64,000 nt of DNA from Sporodiniella umbellata (Eukaryota > Mucoromycota > Mucoromycetes > Mucorales > Rhizopodaceae). Position 1 is the first letter of the stretch. Each line of letters starts with the position of its first letter. Below, piece by piece: positions 36,122 through 46,542 of this stretch. The position numbers and the translations under genes are program-made. A model generated the notes under the pieces. That model saw only the letters and a program-made list of their open reading frames with translations. It ran no database searches and was not told the origin of the DNA. Location: NCBI GenBank assembly GCA_025677835.1, contig JAIXMR010000044.1, forward strand, positions 1 to 64,000, in the 5' to 3' direction.

Positions 36122-37248
36122 TCAAGCTAACGAAAAAGAAAATGTATACAAAAAAGGTATAACAGTGGTTAAAAAAAATATTTAAAAAAAGAAGAGGGGA
36201 AAGAAATAAGGGAAAATTAAAAAAAAAAAAAGAAAAAAACGAAAAGATTTGATTTCTATTTTCTGTGTTCTTTTTTACTGCTGCTTTCCACTACATTACT
36301 ATGTAAATGTGGGACACTTGCACCGTAATGACATAATCTCCAATTTGTACTCTTTTTGTTTGTCTTCATTTTGCTGGAAGTACGATAGCTATAGTGTTAT
36401 ATATCTTCATTCTTTTTTTGTTTGGTGTCATCTCTAATTTATTGATGTGAACAATGAACATAAATAAAACACTCTATCTACATAAGCATCCGGACTGCAA
36501 TTTAAAAAACAGAAAGATGGATCATTATGTTTTTGGACGGGTATATACTTTGTCTATTGGGCCATATTCGTTCATGAAATAAAAGCTTCAAAGCAGTGTA
36601 TCTGTATCATGAGCTGATTTTAAAACTCATATGAAGGGTTCCTTGATTCTATTTAGATATTATGGGCAATGCCCAAAAAAACTGCATTTACGAATTTTGA
36701 CTTATTTTGTTCATATCCGGTCAATCTCAAAGCAAGGTTATACAAATACAAAACAAAATAAGACAGAGACTGAAGGTTTCGATTGTAGCGGGCTACTTAT
36801 AATCACATATATTCCTTGTGAATTAACTTCAATTGCAAAAAGTTATAGCTTTATGCAATTGCCTCTTGAAAACTTCAGTTGAGCAACAATGCATAAAATG
36901 CAAACAGTTACAGGCGAAAGCGCGTATCTAGGAAGATATCATGACAGGCCGATAATATATAGAAGGCAGGATGCTCCAGGGTTTTCTATATTCATGAAAA
37001 TCATGGAAAAGCTTATTAATGAGAAATTGGTGCATTTGAAGTGTATCTTGGGTAAAATTAAAAGTATGTAGCCTTTTAATTCTCTATAACAAACGCTTTT
37101 TGCTATAGCAAGATGCAATCTTTGGTTTGAAAATGAAGGCTTGATAAGATACAGCTTTTTTGTGAACAAACACGAAGCCTTGAAGTATACGTCAATTTTA
37201 TGTTGATTTGCTTTATTATTACAATCACTGATAGTGCAAAAAATATTT
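36122..37248. other. Intergenic, no gene supported
   Basis: A-rich sequence (poly(A) patches at 36170-36245) between the hybrid kinase start and the 3' end of the EI24-like gene. Short frames at 36631-36882 and 36889-37071 show no protein character. Confidence 0.5.
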
Positions 37249-38172
37249 TTAATTTTTTTTAGATTCCATTAATTTATGCTCATGAAGATCCATAGCCCAC
37301 ATTGCCGCACTATGAATGAATGTGTTATTGATTTGCCTACAGTTAAATTGTGTACGTTGAACTTACCCTATTTGGTTAGTGTACATGAATATGTATCCTG
37401 CAAAGGGTATCATCTCAAGTATAGTGGCCATCAAGCCAAATCTGTAATATTGCCAGAATTTTGTGTCTACTCTTCGGTGAATCTGTACTTTGGACCAATG
37501 ATATAACGAATAGTATCTTTTGTGCGCTTCACCCGTTCTGAAAAGAGCTTGTATGCCTATGAATGCAGCGGGACCGACTATTGGCACAACGTTTAAGGGT
37601 AAAGTTAGTACAAAAATTGTGGGCCTTAAAAGGAAGCTGGACCAAGAATCATCCATTTGCGCAGCCATGATAGCCACTTCTCTGGGTGAAAGATACCGGT
37701 GGTGCTTCAAATCGCTTGCTTCTTGGGCTGACCCTCCTACTGTTTCTGATACTATCAAAGTATCTTGTTTCGGTTCAGGAAGCCCATTTCTTTCTCGCAA
37801 AATAGAGTCAAACAGGCGATCTTGAATTGAGCCTATAAAATATAGACCAAGCTGTACTGTCAGTGTGGCCGCTTCTAAAGAACACAAGACGACTGCTGTT
37901 AATGTAGACATAGATAAAGAGAAACGTTCGCTGGTTTTTGGCTCCAGTATGTGACGATAGACTTTAAAGATGATGTCTTTTTGTGGACCATATCCAAACC
38001 AAAGAAGTGGGACAACCGTGAAAGTACTGGTGGCTGCCACTTTCAAAACAGATATTAAAATAGGACCAGCATATTTTCCAGGGTGATGCAAAAGGTGAAG
38101 AAATCCTCTGAAAGGATAAAAAAAAGTACGAATGTCTTCGAATCTTGTTTTCGAGATTTTAGTTTGAATCAT
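37249..38172 (-). CDS. EI24/Rrt8-like multi-spanning membrane protein
   Basis: Predicted integral membrane protein of the EI24-domain group, which in fungi includes the lipid-droplet/spore-wall proteins Rrt8, Lds1 and Lds2. Exons are 38172-37367 and 37309-37249; 288 residues. Hydrophobic segments are visible at GPILISVLKVAATSTFTVV, LTAVVLCSLEAATLTVQLGL, FVLTLPLNVVPIVGPAAFIG and GLMATILEMIPFAGYIFMYT. The IPFAGYIFMYTNQIGAAMWA block, completed by the small second exon, is characteristic of the group. A charged loop with EPKQDTLIVSETVGGSAQE sits in the middle. The start at 38172 was chosen as the first ATG in frame. It is divergent from the bromodomain-kinase gene, with 198 bp between start codons. 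Confidence 0.8.
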
Positions 38173-38370
38173 TTTATGCAAAAAGAGCTTAAAAACTGGG
38201 AGGGTGAGGAAAACTGAAGTACATGTGTGACTGGATTTTCAGTTAAATACATTTTCTGCATCTTAAAAGTGTCCATTTTTTTGTTTCTTTCCTTAAAAAT
38301 ACAAACACATATACGCAAAAAGGCTATCCTACAACCAACCTTTACTTTTTTAGACCCAAATACAGTATCA

Positions 38371-41300
38371 ATGACTTTAAGGAGTGAAGACCTCGATACA
38401 GCTCATACAATAGACAGCAAAAGTTTTTCTTTGACAGTAAAACCCTTTCGACAGTGTTTGTTTTTGTTGGATGAATTATTGTCGCACTATGAGTGTGTTG
38501 AGTTTATCGAGCCAGTACCAGAAGACGCTAGTATATATCACAAAGAAATAAAAAACCCAATGGACCTTTCGACAATAGAGCAAAAGCTATTCAATAACAA
38601 GTATACAGCTTACCAACACTTTCGACAAGATCTTGAACTTATCTGGACGAATGCAACCACGTTTCATCGCGATTTTGACGAAATCTATAAAGAAGCTTTA
38701 ATGTTAAAACAGAGGCTCATAGCTTTAGAAACTTTTTTGTTTGAGAATAAACCAGTGTAAATTATATGCAAATCTGTATATACCACTCTTACTTAATGAT
38801 ACTGTATAGGCCAAGCTTTATATCCTCTACAACACACAACATAGAGTCAACAGTTTCTGAGCAAACATTAGATGAGAAGATAGGCTATCTTCATTTTCCT
38901 TTATATCCCAGTATTTTTTTGCATCGAAAAAGGTTTGAATAGAGTGGAACCAAGTGTATACGTATCTATCTAATGCATATTAGCAACCTATACTTTATAC
39001 GAACAATCCCGGAAGGGAGTGACCCGTCAAGAGAGTACAAAGGCTTCAATAACGTGATTACAATGTTTAATCAGCTTAATTTTCCGTTCACTCGCTATTT
39101 AGACAATACAATACCTACTCTTCCGTTGCCCCGCTTTTATATTGCTAAGGATCGAGAACTGCTGGTAAAAGCCATACATGATCCAGAAGGGGTTATTGCA
39201 GTTTTTCTTGACGTCAAAATTGAACCTATTTATGGAAACATTGAGAATGTTTTGAGCTTTAAGGCAAGAGTTGCAATTGTAGAGCCCATAGGAGAAATAC
39301 ACAAGTTTGATAAAAGGTCCCTCCCTCGTACCGGAAAATTCGAGAACCCCCCTAGTGTTTGGATGAGATTTAGAGTTATCCGAGTAGAAGAAGTGGAGTC
39401 GGTAGTTAGCATTGAAATGAACCGAGCGATATTGCGAGGATTTTACGAAATTATTCGTATATCTACAAATCAAGAAGAGCTAAAAAAAGTTGCCAACCCT
39501 GAGTTTTATACAAACTTTGCAAGAGACATCATAAAAGTTTCACTAAATGGTTCTAAGAAAACAAAACAACATTCAAAAGCATTATCATTATCAGTGACAG
39601 CAGGTGTGGATGCGATTTCAAGCAGTGTAAATAAGCAAGAGGAAGAAACTAACAGCAAAACCAACGTCGAACATTTGGGAAAAAATGCGTGTTGTCAGGA
39701 AAACACTAATGACCAAATTTCAGCTACGCTGTGCGGGCTAAAAAACAGCGACACTACAAAGTCTGACGATTTACCCGTCATGGAAAGTCTATTGGAGACT
39801 AGCAATCTTCAGACAGGAATCATTCCCCCTTCACCAAACCCTGGATTATATTCGGACGGCACTCATAGCCAGCCCTATTACTCTTCTTTTCAGCCTTTAC
39901 AAGATACCACACAAAACGTTCATACCACCTTTGCATCAAACACTTCAACCAAAAATACATCACAGTCAAAGCTAAATAATAATGGAAATCAAAAACAGAA
40001 CATGTATATAGCACCAGAGGTTCATGATCCAGAACTTATAAAGAAACCGTTACATCCCACATCCCAGAATTTTGCAAGCAACAAAATACATAATATATTA
40101 ATTCATGAGGTGTTCCCTGATCAGAAAACACATTATACCAATCAGGTACACACTCAAACATAATTATTGGAACAAATTTTTGTTATGAACCTAATTTTAC
40201 ATAGGTGCTCAAGGAAAACACATCACAGCTAACAAAAGCGGAACAGCTGTTGTATGCCAATATCCAGCCTCCTTTAAATAGAGAGCATGACAAAAAGGTT
40301 ACCAACCACCCTTTTTTTGATCCCAAAACATACTATAAGTCTATAAAAACACAAGCCAATAAAAAGCCACAAACAGAACGAAAAAAGAATGCAATATGGC
40401 CGAAGCCCCGTCCATCAATGCAGCAAACAATGCTAGATCAGGGATATCTTATGCTTCAATCAACACGTCAAAAAGAAATGGAAAAAAAAACACCAGAGCC
40501 AATAGAAAAGCAAACAGAACCACAGACACAAGCGCAAACGGAGCTGCAAGTACAGGCTCAGCAATCAGAGAAAATACAGTTAAAAATACAGCATTTGCAA
40601 ATCCAACAGCAAATACAAGACTCAAAATATCGTAAAATAGCAGTAAAACCCAGTATTTGCCCTAGAGAAGTCGAATTGTCTGTAAAATCAGGTGTTTGCC
40701 GTACAAAAAGCAAAATAGCGGTAAAACCAAGACCCTACCATGGAGGAGACGAAGTTGTGGCAAAGCAAATTGTTTACCATGGAGAAGGGAGAATAGGTCG
40801 TAATGAAGATACCGCAGCTGAAATTTTAACTCTTACTCCAAGTTTGGTTGATAAAAAGCCAAGTGATTGTCTTATTCAAACGTCAAATATACTAAGCAAC
40901 GAACCTAATCCACCTGGTGCTTTAGTTGCTTTGGAAAAACAAATATGCACTAATGAAGAGACTACAGAAAGACTATTGAAAGGTACTTCCGAGAAGAATC
41001 TGTTTGCCAAACGGCTGCTGTCGCCAACACAAAAGCAAACTGAACTCTATGCAGAGCGTAGTAAATATCTATTTTGCGAGCTACTCGAATGTAAGTGATG
41101 TCCGTTAGTTTATTTCTGTCAAGCTTAACGATTGCAAAGTTTCAAAACGGATTCATGTGCCTGTAAAGCAAATAGAAAGCTACTGCTTTGATATCAAAGC
41201 ATCCCCAAATGCCGAGGGATATTTTAAGCAAGTTTATTTTCTTCAGGATAGTAAAGACAAGGTCGTTCAAACGTTCAGAAGAATGACTACTGCTCAGAGA

Positions 41301-42287
41301 GTTACGGAGATTGCAAGTCTCTTGAAGCTTAAAAATATGCCCCATATTGGGCAAATTGTAGAGGTTATTGAGGAGCAAGGCGAAATTATTGGACTTTCAA
41401 TGCAACGATATCAAAAGACTCTAAAACAGTATGCCCATCCACATTCTCACCATCGGCTTACAGCGTACCAAAAAATGAACGTTGTTGTTCAACTACTTGA
41501 ATGTATGAAAGCCATCCACGATCACGGGTTAGCTCACCGTGATCTTTCTGAAGTCAACTTTATGGTAAACGAAACGGATGATAGATTGCCAGATGGAAGC
41601 CGCAAAGCAGAAGTATATCTTATTGACTTTGGAAAGTCAAATTTTGTATTCCCTGAAGACGTCAATCGCTGGTGGATTCAGCTACCTCCAGGCGAAACAG
41701 ACTGCAGTGATATTGTGCCTACAACAGAAGAGGAACTGAAGGAATGGTGTGAGCAACTTCCGTGGATGAGAGCAAAACCAGATCACGGATACCGACTTTA
41801 CCGTTCAATACAAACTATGCCTAAGAGCAGAGTTGATGCTCAGGAGCTACCTTGGTTAATTGATCCTTTAGCAGAAGATGTATACTCTATTGGTACAATT
41901 ATTTGGAAAATCTTCACAGAAACTGAGCCGTGGTATGGAATTTTGGAAACGGATATTAGAAGTTTACGAGAAATTGTGGGCGATGATTACAATATTGAAA
42001 AAGCTTTGGAGCGAGAAGTTCCAGGGGCTATGAGTAGGCAACTACTATTACACGCCTTAAAAGTGGTCCCCCAAGAACGAAAATCGGCAGACGAAATACT
42101 GAGCTGGATCAAGAACCCAGAAACCCAAACTAGGCTGATACAAGAATGGCAGGCCTATGCGCCTGTGGACCGACAAAAAAGGCACGCAAAAAGATTTAGC
42201 GATGAGACCGTCAATAGCATGCCAGTAAAAAGGCAGAAAACGGGACGCATGAATCGCTCAAAGGCATCCACTGTATCACCTTCGTAA
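38371..42287 (+). CDS. Bromodomain-plus-protein-kinase fusion protein (predicted)
   Basis: Predicted exons 38371-38756, 38810-38932, 38984-40145, 40205-41090 and 41140-42287 stay in one frame and give 1,234 residues. Residues 25-118 are a bromodomain: CLFLLDELLSHYECVEFIEP, then YHKEIKNPMDLSTIEQKL and LIWTNATTFHRDFDEIY. A globular middle region (about 170-370) of unknown family follows, then a long Gln/Lys/Thr-rich linker. The C-terminal 380 residues are a kinase-like domain with a glycine-loop-like AEGYFKQVYF, a catalytic loop AHRDLSEVNF (Asp near 987, Asn near 992), LIDFGKSN (DFG Asp near 1015), and EDVYSIGTIIWKIFTE. The acetyl-lysine Asn is His99, and the usual beta-3 Lys is not obvious in KVVQTFRR. 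The C-terminal tail is basic (VKRQKTGRMNRSK). The intron joins are inferred; separate genes remain possible. Confidence 0.7.
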
Positions 42288-42351
42288 TTCTTTATTGTAC
42301 ATAGATTATTTATAGAATTAGAAATAAAGCTTGTGATAAGCTTTTTAGCTT

Positions 42352-43253
42352 TTAAATGGGCAGAACTGATGCAGCCCTTCTTCCAATGTATGAAGTGCCA
42401 TATCTCAGTGTAGCTATCCCTCCTGGGATATATGAGCCAACGTACCTGAAAAATGTTAGAGTGTTTTTTTTTTTTTTTTACTTGAGGAAAAAAACTTACC
42501 AAATCAAGGCTATGATTTGAAGTACTGAGAACACCAAGACTAGTACTAACTTATGTGCCTATTTTATTTTTAAGCGCGCTGATTACAAGTTACTCTTTTT
42601 TACTTACGATTAAAGCGGCATACAAAGTCATTAGCATAGATCCCACATAAGACAGTGTGAAAGGGAGTCGTTCTACTGACATCATATGTTGGATATGTGA
42701 CCATGGACCACGTAATAGTGCCACACTCACTAATATCAACACACTACCCACTAACAAAACAGTCAGTTGGCTTTTGCCTTATATTTTTCTTTTTTACATG
42801 TGAAAGTAGCAGCGAATTTTCCAAGAAACAATGGTATGAAGACGAAAGACTACAATAATGCAGTAAGAAAACAAGAACAAGAAAAGAAAAAAAGAGCAAG
42901 ATCAAAATACCAAACAAAAACAGCCAATACCAAGTGCAAAGCAAAGAGCAAACGCCATGACTCTCTTAAATTGATAAATGAGTACAGATAACAGTAAAAT
43001 TGCACTTTATTCATACCTCTACTCTCGAGAGCTGATACCAAGGCTCTTCTTCTTCCTCTGTACTTGAACCAATGGGTATATAGCCTTGTACAGTATTCGT
43101 AACATTCGAAAAGGTGTTTGAGGCTGATTCGCGCAGCGATTCGAAAGCTGATTTGTTGGCGTTGTTGTTTGTTGGTAAAGCAATGCCATTGCCTCCTCTA
43201 GACAGTTGAAAATTTCGTAATGAGTTTTTAAATGTATTTTCAGTTTGGGACAT
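42352..43253 (-). CDS. Vesicle transport protein Sft2
   Basis: Four-helix Golgi/endosome membrane protein of the Sft2/Got1 group, acting in retrograde vesicle fusion with the late Golgi. Exons are 43253-43017, 42964-42911, 42849-42798, 42750-42608, 42558-42500 and 42445-42352; 212 residues. The soluble N-terminus (MSQTENTFKNSLRNFQLS) ends with WYQLSRVE. Transmembrane segments follow: FALCFALGIGCFCLSFVFI, LGSVLILVSVALL, LSYVGSMLMTLYAALI and KLVLVLVFSVLQIIALIW. The family signatures RGPWSHIQHMMSVERLPFT and SYIPGGIATLRYGT are present. The 3' end converges on the bromodomain-kinase gene, with 64 bp between stop codons. Confidence 0.93.
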
Positions 43254-43346
43254 TATGTAAGGAAAAGAAATAAAAGATAATTTTATAGACAAATTGTTAT
43301 CTTTATTTTAGAAAAATAAATATGTGAATAAAATAAAACATTTTTG

Positions 43347-44864
43347 TTATTCAGCAATGTAATAACTATTGATCCAGTCCCGCGCAAATATGCTTACTCG
43401 CAATAGTCGGTTAGATGTCCACTTTTTGAAGAAAGCATCGTGAATCACTGGCTGAGACAAATAGTCCAAGATATCTTCCACAACAGGCTTTAAGTGACGT
43501 ATGTTATAACCTGATAATTCTTCAAGCTCTTTTGGCCATTTTGTTCTCCCCAGCATTCTCCGAGCCAAACAAAGGGAAGCGGCCGCTATCAGGGAGGGGT
43601 TGGCAGTCATCATTCGGTGATCAATGAAGCAAACCTCCATCAAATATTTTGAAAGTACTCGGGTATTAACCTCATTACTTACATCTTCTGCCAATAATCG
43701 ACGCAAGAAGTTGAGAGGATTAGCATAGCAAACGCGAAAATCAAGTACTTGAAGCACAAGACATTCTGCACGTACAAACTCGTCTTCATCTATATGACCA
43801 TCTGTCGTTGAAAGAAAGTCTTCTAATGCAGGGCAGTACATTTCTTCAAACTTGGTAGCTACAAAAAGAGCGGCCGCGCCGACTAGCTGCAGCTTTCCAA
43901 GTGCTACGTTGCGCTTGGAAAGAAAGCGGTCAATTATGTTAACAGTCAAGAACAACGTTTCGGGAAGCAACGAAAACAGATAATGAATTTCTATCACCCA
44001 GTCAATCAGTACCCCACGTGTAGACCAAGTGATGGCATGTTGAACTGTCTCAGCATAGTTTGGATCGGCCTTTTTCTTGTTTTCAGATATTCTGAGTTGT
44101 TCGAATATTTCATCGGCATATTCAGCAACCATCATTGGGTCGTTTCCTTGAACTTCTTTCAATAAAGAGTTAGACTGGAGCATCAGGTTTTGCGATCGCA
44201 ACTCTTGCTCTCTATCAAACCTAACTGCTTCATCGTTTAATTCCAGATGAAGAGGCGGTGCATTCAACTGAAGGTAGCGGTTTGTGTACAGTCGAATCCT
44301 TTTTGCATGTTCTTGTTCGTTTTCTTCATGTGAACGCTTTTTGTTTGGAATTTCCAATGTGCTTTTCTTAAACAGATGCTTGATTCTCTCCGGCACCTGT
44401 ATAGGAAGAATAGGTACAGGCAAAATAGATTCCCCTGGGTCTTTTTCATATCTCGATTCGTTGTCTTCAAAAAAATCCTGAACAAGCGCTTCCTCTTCTT
44501 TTGAAATATGTTGGGTATCTTTCTTTATTGTATTTCCTTCAGCTATTTGTGTAGACTAGGCATAGAATGAGTAAGGACATTAAAAAAAAAAGGTGAAAAT
44601 GAAACCTTTAAGAGACTTTGATAAACCACTTTTTTGTTGCTATTGCTTTTGTCTGAAAGAATTGAGCGTTGCTGGTTTTGAGCGACATTGTTGCTTTTGA
44701 CTGAAAGACCCAATCCTCTTGATATTTGTGTTGAATTGGTTGGCTTTGTTATTGTTTCTTGATGTCTCCTTTCTGGAATGTTTTCCTATTTTGTACCATG
44801 TAAGTTTTCATCCCTTTTAGTTCATAGTTGAAAAACTTACTCGTCTTTGTGTTGTGCGATTCAT
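43347..44864 (-). CDS. B-type (mitotic) cyclin
   Basis: G2/M cyclin that activates and targets Cdk1. Exons are 44864-44841, 44785-44606 and 44555-43347; 470 residues, typical of fungal B cyclins. The cyclin box begins ADEIFEQLRISE. It has the diagnostic STRGVLIDWVIEIHYLF (canonical M-R-x-x-L-x-D-W, here with Gly-Val), LFLTVNIIDRFLSKR, LQLVGAAALFVATKFEE, EFVRAECLVLQVLDFRV, NPLNFLRRL and KYLMEVCFIDHRM. It ends with the C-terminal cyclin fold (SLIAAASLCLARRML). The N-terminal 130 residues are polar and basic (KKRSHEENEQEHAKR). I do not see a textbook RxxL-type destruction box there, although ISRGLGLSVKSNN is close. The first coding exon is only 24 bp. Confidence 0.95.
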
Positions 44865-45223
44865 TTGGTTTATGTATGTGAGTAGTGTATAGGTGTAAAG
44901 TGTGTATATAGACAGATAACGAAAATAATGGGTGGGTTCTTTTTCCAATTTACTGAGGCGCTTTTGATTAATGTACAAAGGCTGTAAAGCAAAAAGTGGG
45001 ACTAGTTGCTTTTACTCTTGATGTTAAAGAAGTAAAAAAAAAAAAAAAAAAAAAAAAAAGGATTAGCCCCTTATTGTATACAAATATTTGTATAAACAGC
45101 TACTCAAATAAATAAAAAGAACAACGAAAAAAAAAAAAATGTGACGCTCAGATACACGCACTGAAATTTTTTGAATTAAAAAAATTAAAAAAAAAGCGCG
45201 TCTATTGGTTTTTATTGTCATTT
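44865..45223. other. Intergenic, contains a long poly(A) run
   Basis: Cyclin promoter side and 3' region of the next gene. A 26-base A run lies at 45034-45059. No gene is seen. Confidence 0.6.
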
Positions 45224-46542
45224 TTAAACTCTCGACTTTCGGATTGGGGGACGATGACCCAAAGAGTCATGTCTTCGTATGTAATATCTTTTTTCCCAAA
45301 GCTCGCCATATGGATCTATCTCTTCATCATCTTCGTCATAAAAAGCCTCATAACGATCATCGTAATAGTGTAAACGGTTGCTTAGCATAGCATTAGAAGA
45401 CCATGGTCTATCTGACGTATACCAACTATCACTGCTACTGTTGTTGTTGTTGTTGTTATTGTTGTTGTTTTTGATATAAGGATGGGTATAATAGTAGGAC
45501 TCTTCATGGTCTTCGTGATCCTCTTCTTCGCTTTCTTCAGGCTCGTATGTATATAATGTAGGTACTTCGTCAAATCTGACTTTTTTTTTGGTTTGCTGCT
45601 GTGGCGTTTCCTGTCTTTGTGGCGCAACCTTTTTTCGATGGATCCTTTGCTCAAGCTGAGGACTTGGTATATATGGCGATGGTGCCTGAAAGTACTGAAC
45701 TGGCTTTCTCTTAACATGTTGTGGTTGCGGTGACATGACAGGGGAATGCATCATGTATTGCTGATTCAACATAGAGTTATAAGCTGCTGCTGTATTCAAA
45801 ATATACTGAGCAGCTGTCATGACAGACATATAATTTGGTTGATTAAAAACAAGCGGATTAGCGTACATACCAGGATGAAATATCGGTGCAGCTGGCTGCT
45901 GTAGTGGCTGCTGTAATGGTTGCGTTTGTTGAGGTTGTTGCGACGGTTGGGGAAGTTGTTGTAGTTGTTGTGGTGGGAGTGGTGTCGGTGCACGTGATGG
46001 GATGATATTTGAATAAACGTTTACGGTCGAAGGCACTTGTATAGCACAATCCGTAATTTGATTTGGACGATAAGCCTTTAGTATATGTAGAACGTTTTCC
46101 CAAAAATCTAGGGACATTTTCTTAAATTGAGAAGTAGGTTGTGTCTGTATGCTTGTATCGTCATCGTCTTTACTGCGAAGATCCAGTACAATTATCTTTA
46201 TTGAGCTGTCTGGCCTTTCATCAAAAATGCGGGGTGTTCGTCCCTCTTTCTTGGTGCCTGTGACTACAGTTGTATGTGTTTGTATATTTCGTAAATGTTT
46301 GTAAATAAACTAAACTACTGTGCCATACCTGTTATCACAGGCGGTATTCTGTTGGGCGTTGTCGGCCTTCTTATTCTAATATGGGGGTCAGGCTTAACGG
46401 ATGAGCAGTGGACATAGAGTACAACTGGGTCATTGGGCCCACACACAGTAGTGGTGTCGAGATGCGTTAGATTGTTAGATTCCAGTTTGAACAAAAAAAT
46501 TTGAAGAGAAAAAAGGAGTGTAACAATAAACAAGCACCCCAT
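45224..46542 (-). CDS. Low-complexity protein with hydrophobic N-terminus, unknown function
   Basis: Exons 46542-46329 and 46263-45224 join in frame to 417 residues. I do not recognise a family. The N-terminus MGCLFIVTLLFSLQIFLF is a signal peptide or signal anchor. A short Cys-containing segment (TVCGPNDPVVLYVHCSS) follows, then RRPTTPNRIPPV. The middle is Gln/Pro-rich (QQLQQLPQPSQQPQQTQPLQ), with a Met/Tyr/Gln-rich part and a basic KRKP and HRKK spot. An acidic ESEEEDHEDHEES region precedes ten consecutive Asn and a Tyr/Arg-rich end with acidic patches. The mix of a secretory N-terminus with a prion-like body is odd. If the second exon belongs to a separate gene, it would start at the internal Met near 46117. 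Confidence 0.65.
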
